Shown: positions 42,337 to 54,112 of the stretch, piece by piece
Numbering within the stretch: the stretch's first letter is position 1
Layout: each line of letters starts with the position of its first letter
Assembly (NCBI RefSeq): GCF_041321155.1
Contig: NZ_JBGGWB010000001.1
Span: 1,550,001-1,614,000 of the forward strand
Length of the DNA: 64,000 nucleotides
Reading direction: 5' to 3'
From: Sphingomonas sp. IW22
Lineage (GTDB): Bacteria > Pseudomonadota > Alphaproteobacteria > Sphingomonadales > Sphingomonadaceae
Position numbers and translations under genes: made by a program
The notes under the pieces: generated by a model
What the model was told of the DNA's origin: nothing
The model's input: the letters and a program-made list of their open reading frames with translations, nothing else
The model's database searches: none

Positions 42337-44898
42337 TCAGTCCGCCTTCTTGGCAGCCGCCTTTTTCGCAAGGGCCTTTTTCGCAGCCGCCTTTTTGGGT
42401 GCGGCCTTCTTCGCAGGCGCCTTTTTCGCTCCCTTCTTGCCCTTGGCGGGTGCGCTGGCAGCCTTGGCGTCGATAAGCGCCACCGCCTCCTCCAGCGTCA
42501 GCGCATCCTTGTCGGCTGACTTGGGCAACGTGGCGTTGGTCGTCCCGTCGGTGACATAGGGACCATAGCGGCCCTCCATCAGCTTGACCTCGCCACCGCT
42601 GGTCGGGTGAGCGCCCAGCACCTTGAGCGGCGCCTGTGCCGTACGCGCAGCCCGCCCGCCGCCCTGCGCGGCTTCGGCCAGCTTGACGACGGCGGCGTTC
42701 ATGCCCGTCTCGAACACCTCGGCGGTCGAGGACAGGCGCGCATATTTGCCGTTATGCGCCAGATACGGGCCATATCGCCCGATCGAGGCGGTGATCGCTT
42801 CGCCCGTTTCCGGGTGGTTGCCGATGCTGCGCGGCAGGCTGAGCAGCTTCAGCGCCATTTCCAGATCAAGTTCAGGAACGTCCTTGGGGATCGAAGCCCG
42901 CTTGGCGTCCTTCCCCTCACCCAGCTGGATATAAGGTCCGAAGCGACCCGACTTGCGCTCGACCGGCAGGCCCGTTTCCGGGTCGTTGCCCAGCGTTTCC
43001 GGCCCGGTATCGTCCCCCGAACCACCGCCCGGCTGTGCGAAGCGGCGGGTATATTTGCATTCGGGATAGTTGGAGCAAGCAACAAACGCCCCAAACCGAC
43101 CGCCGCGCAGTGCAAGTCGCCCTTCGCCGCAATTCGGGCACAGGCGCGGGTCGCCGCCATCGGCCTTTTTGGGGAAGAGATAGGGTTCGAGAAACTTGTC
43201 CAGTTCGGCCGTGATGTCCGACGGCTTCTGCTCCATCACCTCGTCGGTGCGCGGGTGGAAGTCGCGCCAGAAATCGGACAGCACCGCCTGCCATTCGGCA
43301 CGGCCGCCCGACACGTCGTCCAGCTCCTCCTCCAGCCCGGCGGTGAAGTCGTAGCTGACATATTTCTCGAAGAACCGTTCCAGGAACGCCGTCAGCAGCC
43401 GCCCGCTTTCCTCGGCATGGAAGCGGTTCTTTTCGGTGCGGACGTAATTGCGATCCTTCAGCACCTGAATGATCGAGGCATAGGTGGACGGGCGCCCGAT
43501 CCCCAGCTCCTCCAGCCGCTTGACCAGCGACGCTTCCGAAAAGCGGGGCGGCGGCTGGGTGAAATGCTGTTCGGCGGACACGTCCTGCTTGGCCGGCGCG
43601 TCCCCCGAACGCAGCATCGGCAGGCGGCGCGAATCCTCGTCCCCCTCGTCGTCACGGCCTTCCTCGTACAGCGCCAGATAGCCGGGAAACAGCACCACCT
43701 GGCCGGTCGCGCGCAGCATGTGGCGGCCGGTGCCGTCCTCCATCTCGACGGCGGTGCGCTCCATGCGGGCGGATGCCATCTGGCTGGCCAGCGCGCGCTT
43801 CCAGATCAGTTCGTACAGGCGCGCATGGTCGCCGGTCCCGGCCCGGTCGCGGCTGAAATCGGTGGGGCGAATCGCCTCATGCGCTTCCTGCGCGTTCTTG
43901 GCCTTGGTCTGGTACTGGCGCGGCTTGTCGGGGACATAGCTGGCGTCATACCGTCCGGCGATCGCCTTGCGCGCGTCCTGAATGGCCGATCCGTCCATCT
44001 GCACGCCGTCGGTGCGCATGTACGTGATCGCGCCGTCCTCATACAGATTTTGCGCGACCCGCATCGTATGGCTGGCCGAAAAGCCCAGCTTGCGCGCGGC
44101 TTCCTGTTGCAGGGTCGATGTGGTGAAGGGCGGCGGCGGGTTGCGCGTCGCGGGCTTGGTCTCGACCGAGGTGACGGTGAAGCGCCCCTCCTCGACCGCC
44201 GCTTTGGCGCGCATCGCGGTGGCTTCGTCGCTGATCGACAGCCGGTCCAGCTTGTCGCCATCGAATCGGGCCAGCCGCGCCTGGAACCGGGTGCCATCGG
44301 CCTCCATCTCGGCGGTAACCGACCAATATTCCTGCGGGGTAAAACCCTCGATCTCGCGCTCCCGCTCGACGATCAGGCGCAGCGCCACCGACTGGACGCG
44401 CCCCGCCGACTTCGCACCCGGCAGCTTGCGCCACAGCACTGGCGACAGGGTAAAGCCCACCAGATAATCCAGCGCCCGGCGCGCGCGATATGCGTCGATC
44501 AGGTCGGTATCCAGCTCGCGCGGGCGGGCCATCGCCTCGGTTACGGCGGCCTTGGTGATCGCATTGAACGTCACACGTTCGACCGATTTCGGCAGCGCCT
44601 TTTTCTTGGCCAGCACTTCCTGCACGTGCCACGAAATCGCCTCGCCCTCCCGGTCAGGGTCAGTCGCCAGGATCAGTCGGTCGGCCTTTTTCGCCTCGTC
44701 CGTGATCGCCTTCAGCTGGCGCGATTTGTCGGCATAGGTTTCCCACTCCATCGCGAAACCATCATCGGGATTCACCGACCCGTCCTTTGGCGGCAGGTCG
44801 CGTATATGACCGTAGGAGGCGAGCACGCGATAATCGCCGCCCAGATATTTCTCGATGGTTTTCGCCTTGGCGGGCGATTCGACGATGACGAGTTGCAT
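42337..44898 (-). CDS. topA: DNA topoisomerase I
   Basis: 853 residues. The TOPRIM domain opens with MQLVIVESPAKAKTIEKYLG, and ILATDPDREGEAISWH carries the Mg-binding acids. The nucleophile Tyr lies in GAITYMRTDG (about residue 300). A C-terminal zinc ribbon (LCPNCGEGRLALRG...CSNYPECKYTRRF, with four Cys) and further Topo_C_Rpt units (GRYGPYL, EGRYGPYVTDG) follow. The end is a Lys/Ala repeat tail. It relaxes negative supercoils. It is separated from dprA by an opposite-strand hemerythrin gene. Confidence 0.96.
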   Translation of the reverse strand: MQLVIVESPAKAKTIEKYLGGDYRVLASYGHIRDLPPKDGSVNPDDGFAMEWETYADKSRQLKAITDEAKKADRLILATDPDREGEAISWHVQEVLAKKKALPKSVERVTFNAITKAAVTEAMARPRELDTDLIDAYRARRALDYLVGFTLSPVLWRKLPGAKSAGRVQSVALRLIVEREREIEGFTPQEYWSVTAEMEADGTRFQARLARFDGDKLDRLSISDEATAMRAKAAVEEGRFTVTSVETKPATRNPPPPFTTSTLQQEAARKLGFSASHTMRVAQNLYEDGAITYMRTDGVQMDGSAIQDARKAIAGRYDASYVPDKPRQYQTKAKNAQEAHEAIRPTDFSRDRAGTGDHARLYELIWKRALASQMASARMERTAVEMEDGTGRHMLRATGQVVLFPGYLALYEEGRDDEGDEDSRRLPMLRSGDAPAKQDVSAEQHFTQPPPRFSEASLVKRLEELGIGRPSTYASIIQVLKDRNYVRTEKNRFHAEESGRLLTAFLERFFEKYVSYDFTAGLEEELDDVSGGRAEWQAVLSDFWRDFHPRTDEVMEQKPSDITAELDKFLEPYLFPKKADGGDPRLCPNCGEGRLALRGGRFGAFVACSNYPECKYTRRFAQPGGGSGDDTGPETLGNDPETGLPVERKSGRFGPYIQLGEGKDAKRASIPKDVPELDLEMALKLLSLPRSIGNHPETGEAITASIGRYGPYLAHNGKYARLSSTAEVFETGMNAAVVKLAEAAQGGGRAARTAQAPLKVLGAHPTSGGEVKLMEGRYGPYVTDGTTNATLPKSADKDALTLEEAVALIDAKAASAPAKGKKGAKKAPAKKAAPKKAAAKKALAKKAAAKKAD
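42340..42435 (-). repeat. Lys/Ala tandem repeat encoding the TopA tail
   Basis: Degenerate repeats of a KKAAAKKA-type unit encode the last 30 or so residues of TopA (a run of AKKA, PKKA and AKKA blocks). The DNA shows recurring GCC-TTTTTCGC units about 15-18 bases apart. Basic tails of this kind aid DNA binding and vary in length between strains. Confidence 0.7.
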
Positions 44899-45009
44899 GG
44901 AGAGTGGCTGAACCTCTTACGTGTGTGCGCGAGCATGGGGAGCGGGTCCGGGGTGCGTCAACCCGTCCTGTCAGCAACGAACGCGATGATGACCGGCTGT
45001 TAACGCGTG

Positions 45010-45480
45010 ATGCGACACAAACGCATCGTGCCCGCCGCCCCGCCCCCGATCGCATCCTATGCGCGGTTGATCGCCGAACATGCGCTGATCGCGGAACACG
45101 CGGATCGGCTGACGTCGGCGCTGGGGCAGCATGACGCACGAGCCATGCGGGGCGCGCTGGATGCGCTGACGGAATTGCTGCTGGCGCATCTGGAGCATGA
45201 AGACTGCGACATCCATCCGCGCCTGATGACCTCACGCGATAGCGGGACCGCCGCCGCCGCGCGGGCCACTCAGCTGCGATATGAGCGGTTGGCCGAAGAC
45301 TGGCTGGCACTGATCGGCGATTGGACCGAATCGCGAATCGCCGACGCGCCGTCGGATTTCGCTGAAGCGGCGACGGTCCTGATCGACCGCCTGCGCGCCC
45401 GGATCGATGAAGAGGATGAGCTGCTCTACCCCGCCGCGCTTGCCAGCGGACAGTTGGCGCTCAGAGAGCCGACAGGCTGA
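45010..45480 (+). CDS. Hemerythrin-like HHE domain protein
   Basis: 156 residues from ATG 45010 (GTG 45007 is in frame). Four helices carry the iron-ligand pattern: LIAEHALIAEHADRL (His/His), LLAHLEHEDCDIHPRL (His, Glu, His) and DEEDELLYPAAL (Glu). This is the HHE four-helix bundle that binds a di-iron centre and senses or binds O2 or NO, or stores iron. No output domain is attached. It interrupts the plsY-dprA-topA order on the other strand, and its end overlaps dprA by 20 bases (convergent). Confidence 0.82.
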   Translation: MRHKRIVPAAPPPIASYARLIAEHALIAEHADRLTSALGQHDARAMRGALDALTELLLAHLEHEDCDIHPRLMTSRDSGTAAAARATQLRYERLAEDWLALIGDWTESRIADAPSDFAEAATVLIDRLRARIDEEDELLYPAALASGQLALREPTG

Positions 45481-46549
45481 CGCGACCGCCCGCATGGCGC
45501 TCCAGCCGGCCGGCCAGTTCCAGTTCCAGCAGCACCGTCTGAACAATGGCCGGGACACGGCTGGACTGGCGGATCAGCTCATCGACGGTAACCGGCACCG
45601 GACCCAGCAGTGCGGTGACGGCGGCGCGGTCGGCGTCGCCTGCGTCCTCGACCGGCGGAGCGCCCCATCGGCTGACCGGCGCGCGCACCGAACGGATGTC
45701 GATGGGGCGGATCTGCTCCATCACATCGGCGGCAGACTGGATCAGGGTCGCGCCCTCGCGGATCAGGGCGTTGCACCCTTGCGCGCGCGGGTCGAGCGGG
45801 CTGCCGGGCACCGCCATGACCTCCCGCCCCGCTTCCGCTGCCAGCCGCGCGGTAATCAGCGAGCCTGATCGCGGCGCTGCCTCCACCACCACCGTGCCCA
45901 GCGCGGCCCACGCGATGATACGGTTGCGGCGCGGGAAGAACCGGGCCAGCGGCTCGGTCCCCGGCGGCTGTTCGGCAATGACCAGCCCTTCCTCACCCAG
46001 CCTTGCCTGAAGCTCGGCATTTTCGGGCGGAAAGGCGATGTCGATCCCGCTGGCAATGACCCCGACGGTGCCCGTCGCCAGCGATCCGTGATGGGCGGCG
46101 GTGTCGATGCCGCGCGCCAGCCCCGATATGATCGTCGCCCCGGCCTGCCCCAGTTCATGGGCCAATTGCCGTGCAAAGCGACAGGCAGCGGCCGACGCGT
46201 TGCGCGCGCCGACCATGGCGATGCTCGGCCGGTCCAGCAGCGACAAGTCGCCGCGCACGATCAGCACCGGCGGCGCGGCGTCGGTCTGCTCGAGAAGTGC
46301 GGGGTAATCCGCATCGCCGATCATTACATGGCGCGCACCGGCAGCCGCCACGCGGCGCAATTCGTCGTTCAGCCGGCGGGGATCGGCCAGTTCCGGCGCC
46401 CGCCCGCCACCGCGCGCGGCCATCATCGGCAGCGCTTCGATCGCCGCGCTGGCGGTGCCGAAACGCCCGATCAGCTGGGCAAAGGTGACCGGCCCGATTC
46501 GCGACGACCGCGCCAGCCGCAGCCGTGCGCGGCGTTCGGGATCATCCAC
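45461..46549 (-). CDS. dprA: DNA processing protein DprA (Smf)
   Basis: 362 residues from GTG 46549, overlapping the plsY stop by eight bases. It has an N-terminal SAM-like region, then the Rossmann-type DprA core: VGARNASAAACRFA, ISGLARGIDTAAHHGSL, PPGTEPLARFFPRRNRIIAWA and EAAPRSGSLITARLA. A C-terminal winged helix (about 300-362) is present. DprA loads RecA on single-stranded DNA entering during transformation. Its presence alone does not prove competence. Confidence 0.93.
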   Translation of the reverse strand: MDDPERRARLRLARSSRIGPVTFAQLIGRFGTASAAIEALPMMAARGGGRAPELADPRRLNDELRRVAAAGARHVMIGDADYPALLEQTDAAPPVLIVRGDLSLLDRPSIAMVGARNASAAACRFARQLAHELGQAGATIISGLARGIDTAAHHGSLATGTVGVIASGIDIAFPPENAELQARLGEEGLVIAEQPPGTEPLARFFPRRNRIIAWAALGTVVVEAAPRSGSLITARLAAEAGREVMAVPGSPLDPRAQGCNALIREGATLIQSAADVMEQIRPIDIRSVRAPVSRWGAPPVEDAGDADRAAVTALLGPVPVTVDELIRQSSRVPAIVQTVLLELELAGRLERHAGGRVSLSAL

Positions 46550-47159
46550 GCGAACGGCCGATTCGCGGTTCGCTGCCGTTCATCAGTCGTTCGATATTGG
46601 CGCGGTGCTTCCACAGGACGATCAGCGCCAGACCCAGCAGCACCAGCACCAGATCGAACCGGCCGAACCATGCGGCGCTGACCGGCGCGCTGACCGCCGC
46701 CAGCATCCCCGCGACCGAAGAAATCCGCAGCAGCGCAAGCAGGCCAAGCCACACCACCGCATAGACCGCCGCAACCGGGCCGCTCAGCGCCAGCGAAATG
46801 CCCATCAGCGTCGCCACGCCCTTGCCGCCCTTGAAACGCAGCCACAGCGGATAACAATGCCCGATAAACGCCGCCGCTGCCGCCAGCGTCCCCAGCCCCG
46901 GCAAGATGGCGGCTACCAGCCACACCGCGACCGCGCCCTTCAGCATGTCCAGCAGCAGCGTCGCCGCCGCCAGCCCCTTTCGCCCCGTCCTCAGGACGTT
47001 CGTCGCGCCGATATTGCCCGACCCGATGGCGCGCAGGTCACCTGCGCCGGCCATCCGCGTCAACAGCACACCAAAGGGAATGCTGCCCAGCAAATAGCCG
47101 ACCAGCAATGCAGCCACCGGCGGCCACCAGATGATCGCGTTGGTCAATACGCTCCCCAT
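46542..47159 (-). CDS. plsY: Glycerol-3-phosphate acyltransferase PlsY
   Basis: 205 residues from ATG 47159; an in-frame start at 47198 has no conserved sequence. Five or more membrane segments. The three catalytic loops are present: GSIPFGVLLTRMAG with GSGNIGATNVLR, then FKGGKGVAT, and the third loop with KHRANIERLMNG. PlsY transfers acyl from acyl-phosphate to glycerol 3-phosphate, beginning phospholipid synthesis. It lies upstream of dprA on the same strand and is divergent from murI, with a 101-base gap. Confidence 0.95.
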   Translation of the reverse strand: MGSVLTNAIIWWPPVAALLVGYLLGSIPFGVLLTRMAGAGDLRAIGSGNIGATNVLRTGRKGLAAATLLLDMLKGAVAVWLVAAILPGLGTLAAAAAFIGHCYPLWLRFKGGKGVATLMGISLALSGPVAAVYAVVWLGLLALLRISSVAGMLAAVSAPVSAAWFGRFDLVLVLLGLALIVLWKHRANIERLMNGSEPRIGRSRG

Positions 47160-47260
47160 GCTCCCTGTTCCCGCTTTAGTCCACACAGGCACGGACACGC
47201 AACGATCTGTATCAGTTTCCGCCGGTTGCCGTCGCCGGGTGCGGCGCGGTAACGCGCCCC

Positions 47261-48058
47261 ATGGTGGATGAACGACCGATATTGTTTCTCGATTCGGGGG
47301 TTGGCGGCTTGTCGGTGCTGGCCCCGACGCGTGCGCTGCTGCCCCGTGCGCCCGTTGTTTATTGCGCCGACTCGGCCGGCTATCCTTATGGCACGCGCAG
47401 CGAGGCCGAGATTGCGGCGCGCGTCCCCGCCCTGCTCGGCCGGCTGGTCGAGCGGTATCGACCGCGTCTTGTCGTCATCGCATGCAACACCGCGTCCACC
47501 ATCGCCCTGCCCGCCGTCCGCGCTGCGCTCGACCTGCCTGTCGTGGGCACGGTTCCCGCGATCAAGCCCGCAGCCGAAGCCAGCGTCACGCGCACTTTCG
47601 GGGTGCTTGGCACCGATGCGACCGTGCGACAGCCCTATGTCGACGACCTCGCCCAGCGTTTCGCCGCCGATTGCCGGGTGCTGCGCCACGGATCGGCTGC
47701 ACTGGTCGCACTGGCGGAGGCGGAACTGGCGGGCGAGCGTCAGGCGGACCATGCCTACCGCACGGTGTTGGCGGGCCTGCTGGATCAGCCGGGGGGCGAT
47801 GCCATCGACGTGATCGTCAACGCCTGCACCCATTTCCCGTTGGTGGCAGACCGGCTGGCGGCGGTCGCGCCGCGCCCCATTGCCTTTGTCGATGGCGGAC
47901 CGGGCATCGCCCGGCGAATCGCGTTTCTGACCAAGGGACAGGCGTGGCCCGATACCCCCGCACCCGGACGCGCGGTGTTCACGCGGCTGGACGATGCCGC
48001 ACGGCGACTCGCCCCCGCACTCGCCGCCCATGGGCTGGACGTGATCGAGGCGCTGTAG
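47261..48058 (+). CDS. murI: Glutamate racemase
   Basis: 265 residues. Both catalytic cysteines are visible: VVIACNTAST (about 71-80) and IVNACTHFPL (about 184-193). The start LFLDSGVGGLSVL and the ADSAGYPYGTRSE loop are family signatures. It makes D-glutamate for peptidoglycan. It is a single gene facing rhlE in the same direction with a 205-base gap. No allosteric UDP-MurNAc-Ala N-terminal extension like that of E. coli is present. Confidence 0.95.
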   Translation: MVDERPILFLDSGVGGLSVLAPTRALLPRAPVVYCADSAGYPYGTRSEAEIAARVPALLGRLVERYRPRLVVIACNTASTIALPAVRAALDLPVVGTVPAIKPAAEASVTRTFGVLGTDATVRQPYVDDLAQRFAADCRVLRHGSAALVALAEAELAGERQADHAYRTVLAGLLDQPGGDAIDVIVNACTHFPLVADRLAAVAPRPIAFVDGGPGIARRIAFLTKGQAWPDTPAPGRAVFTRLDDAARRLAPALAAHGLDVIEAL

Positions 48059-48263
48059 CTTGACTTTTCGCGCCTGAAGCGCCATTTGCCGCACCGCAGC
48101 GACGCTTTCGGAACAACCGGAACCAAGCAGCGTGATCGGCAGGTCTTATCCCTGCCAAGGCTCGCGTCGCGGCTCGACCAGCATCCCAAGTCACGCGGGG
48201 CGCCTTTCGACCCCCGCTCGTCGTGCGTCTGGCGCATGGCGCGCCAGATAACGAGTTTTCTCC

Positions 48264-49628
48264 ATGTCCTTTTCGTCACTCGGCCTTTCGCGGTCCGTGC
48301 TCGATGCGCTCGCGCAAAAGAATTACGACACCCCCACCCCCATTCAGCAACAGGCGATCCCCGCCCTGCTGGAAGGTAACGACCTGCTGGGTATCGCCCA
48401 GACCGGGACCGGCAAGACGGCGGCGTTCATGCTGCCGTCGATCGATCGGCTGGTAAAGGCGAACGAGCGCCGCAAGCCGATGCGCTGCCGCATGCTGGTG
48501 CTGGCCCCGACGCGCGAGCTGGCCAGCCAGATCGCCGATTCGGCCCGCGCCTATGCCAAGTTCACCAAGCTGACCGTCGCCACCGTGTTCGGTGGCGTGC
48601 CGATCGCACGCAACCGCCGCGACACCGCCGCTGGCGTCGACATTCTGGTCGCAACGCCGGGTCGCCTGATGGACCTGATCGAGCAGCGCTGCATGAGCCT
48701 GTCCGACGTCGAGATCCTGGTGCTGGACGAAGCCGACCAGATGCTGGACCTGGGCTTCATCCACACGCTTCGCAAGATCGTGACGATGCTGCCGCAGGAT
48801 CGCCAGTCGCTGTTCTTCTCGGCCACCATGCCCAAGACGATCAAGGACCTGGCGGACAAGTTCCTGAGCGACCCGGTAGAGGTTCGTGTCGCCCCCGTCG
48901 CGACCACGGCCGAGCGCGTCGAGCAATATGTCACGTTCGTCAACCAAGCCGAAAAGCAGGCGCTGCTGACCCTGTTCTTCCAGCGCAACGAGGTTGAGCG
49001 CGCGATCGTATTCACCCGCACCAAGCATGGCGCGGACCGTGTGGTGAAGCTGCTCGGCTCGAACGGCATCGTCGCCCACGCCATCCACGGCAACAAGTCG
49101 CAGCCCCAGCGTGAGCGCGCGCTGGCCGATTTCCGTTCGGGCAAGGTGAAGATCCTGGTCGCCACCGACATCGCCGCGCGCGGCATCGACGTATCGGGGG
49201 TCAGCCATGTGCTGAACTTCGAACTGCCCAATGTTGCCGAACAATATGTTCACCGCATCGGCCGCACGGCACGCGCGGGCAAGGACGGCGTCGCCTTTGC
49301 CTTTTGTGACGTCGAGGAACGCGGCTATCTGCGCCAGATTGAGAAGCTGACGCGTCAGAGCATCTCGGTCGTGCCGCTGCCGGACAATTTCCAGGCCGAA
49401 TCCGAACGGATCAAGTCCAGCCGGGTCGGCCCCATCCCTGCCGAGCGCCCCGAACGCCCGCGTCAGGAACGCGGCCCGGCACGTCCGCGTGCAACGCATT
49501 CGGCCAAGCCCGCAGGCGAAGCGCGCGGCGGTGCCGGTCGTCCCGGCGGCCCGCGTCGTGGCGGCCGTCCCGGCGGCGGCGGTCGCCCCGGTGGCGGCGG
49601 CCGCGGCGGACAGCGCGCTCAGGGCTGA
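48264..49628 (+). CDS. rhlE: DEAD-box RNA helicase, RhlE type
   Basis: 454 residues. Motifs in order: Q-motif (YDTPTPIQQQAI), I AQTGTGKT, Ia APTRELASQ, II VLDEADQMLD, III SATMPKT, IV/V TDIAARGIDV, VI HRIGRTARAGK. After the helicase core (about 1-375) comes a basic tail ending in repeated Gly/Arg/Pro (RPGGGGRPGGGGRGG), an RNA-binding tail typical of RhlE and CsdA relatives. It remodels RNA in ribosome assembly or decay, often in the cold. It has a 205-base leader without other genes. Confidence 0.93.
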   Translation: MSFSSLGLSRSVLDALAQKNYDTPTPIQQQAIPALLEGNDLLGIAQTGTGKTAAFMLPSIDRLVKANERRKPMRCRMLVLAPTRELASQIADSARAYAKFTKLTVATVFGGVPIARNRRDTAAGVDILVATPGRLMDLIEQRCMSLSDVEILVLDEADQMLDLGFIHTLRKIVTMLPQDRQSLFFSATMPKTIKDLADKFLSDPVEVRVAPVATTAERVEQYVTFVNQAEKQALLTLFFQRNEVERAIVFTRTKHGADRVVKLLGSNGIVAHAIHGNKSQPQRERALADFRSGKVKILVATDIAARGIDVSGVSHVLNFELPNVAEQYVHRIGRTARAGKDGVAFAFCDVEERGYLRQIEKLTRQSISVVPLPDNFQAESERIKSSRVGPIPAERPERPRQERGPARPRATHSAKPAGEARGGAGRPGGPRRGGRPGGGGRPGGGGRGGQRAQG

Positions 49629-49646
49629 TCCCCTTCACCCGAACCC

Positions 49647-49693
49647 GTTTCACTTTGGCCGGGGCTGTGCAATGCTTGCGGCCAAGGTGAAAC
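49647..49693 (+). terminator. Stem-loop after rhlE
   Basis: Fifteen-base arms (49647-49661 and 49679-49693) pair fully apart from one G-U wobble, around a 17-base loop, 19 bases after the rhlE stop. No T-run follows. It precedes the ribosome site of the next gene. Confidence 0.55.
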
Positions 49694-49710
49694 GATACGG
49701 GGGACGGACA

Positions 49711-50109
49711 ATGCGATTTCTTGCCGCGATATTGCTGACGGCGACCACGCTGGCACCGACCCCGGCGTTGGCGGCACAGGTTGCGGCGACGCCCCAGCCG
49801 CGTTTCGTCCATCACGTCTTTTTCTACCTCAAGCGGCCCGGCAACGCGCAGGACAAGGCGCGGCTGGCCGCAGCGCTCCAACGCCTGTCACGCGCGCCGA
49901 CCATTCGCTCCCATCAGATCGGCGAACATGCTGGAACCACGCGGGCGGTGGTCCAACGCGGCTATGACCTGTCATGGACGCTGACCTTCGACAGCGCCGC
50001 CGATCAGGAAGCCTATCAGGTCGATCCCATCCACCTTGATTTCGTGCGCGAGAATGAAGGGCTTTGGTCGCGGGTCGTCGTTTACGATACGGTGCCCGCT
50101 CAACCCTGA
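49711..50109 (+). CDS. Exported Dabb-domain (stress-responsive A/B barrel) protein
   Basis: 132 residues from ATG 49711 with GGGGGA upstream. A signal peptide (RFLAAILLTATTLAPTPALAA) is followed by a dimeric alpha/beta-barrel domain (FVHHVFFYLKRPG, then SWTLTFDSAADQEAYQVDPIHLDF, given here in part as SWTLTFDSAADQEAY). The Dabb fold is found in small plant and bacterial stress or ring-modifying proteins; no catalytic residue is certain. It lies between rhlE and the GGDEF gene in the same direction. Confidence 0.72.
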   Translation: MRFLAAILLTATTLAPTPALAAQVAATPQPRFVHHVFFYLKRPGNAQDKARLAAALQRLSRAPTIRSHQIGEHAGTTRAVVQRGYDLSWTLTFDSAADQEAYQVDPIHLDFVRENEGLWSRVVVYDTVPAQP

Positions 50110-50165
50110 AACCTTCGGTCGGTTCATAGGCACCCGCTAAAACAAACTTGCGCTTAACAATTGTC

Positions 50166-53619
<3,454 letters not shown>

Positions 53620-54112
53620 CCCGTCCCGACGCAAGACCTGCGCGAAGATAGTGCTCGTAATCGAGCGCTATCTTCGGCGAGGGGTCCGGCACTTATTATC
53701 TAACCTCTGCGCTTCCCGCGCTCGCTACCGGCTATCTTACTGCCGCGGATAAGCGCGCCGACACGGCACCACATGGCGTTGACGTATCGCAGCGCTGCGG
53801 GTCGAAGGCGCTGCCCTCTGGTTCGGTCATTATCCGTCATCCATGCGGGTCGCATCAGCCCATCCGCAACGGACCTCGCCACGGCGATAAGCTGCAACCG
53901 AATCGCCCCGACAAGCTGCGTCCTGCAAGTTCCGGCCGCGCACCCCGTTTGCGAAATCCAGGTACCCAGCATCCGCCTTGAGCGTCGCAACGTGGCACTC
54001 CTGGGGTGAGCCGAAGTGGTTCAGTCGGGGGAAGCCGGTTGTTCCTGCCTTTTTAATAAAATAAGTTTCGAATGACGGGCGAAAAAAGCTCGGTAAAAAC
54101 AGGGAGGATAGG
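53620..54112. other. Gene-poor region between gyrB and the TonB receptor gene
   Basis: No supported gene is seen in about 490 bases. Short frames on both strands lack recognisable motifs and codon bias. It begins with a stem-loop (53643-53676) and ends with an AT-rich leader (54040-54110) holding the GGGAGGA ribosome site of the TonB receptor. An AATAAAATAAG stretch in that leader could be part of a promoter, but no clear -35/-10 pair stands out. Confidence 0.5.
53643..53676 (+). terminator. Stem-loop after gyrB
   Basis: Fifteen-base arms (53643-53657 and 53662-53676) with one G-U wobble close a 4-base loop, 24 bases after the gyrB stop. No T-run follows, so it is a stem-only terminator candidate. 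Confidence 0.6.

Noticed and set aside
42607..45003. A 798-codon open frame on the + strand
   Set aside because: Antisense to topA; no domains and a low-complexity basic composition.
48060..48088. TTGACT near the end of murI as rhlE promoter
   Set aside because: The matching -10 (CATTTG) is poor, and the leader up to rhlE is long; support is too weak to list.
53773..54009. A 78-codon frame on the + strand after gyrB
   Set aside because: No recognisable motif, no ribosome site, and overlapping frames on the other strand look equally random.
53990..54040. tRNA-like GTGGTTCAGTCGGGG string before the TonB receptor gene
   Set aside because: It resembles part of a tRNA D-arm by chance; no acceptor stem or T-arm can be formed around it.
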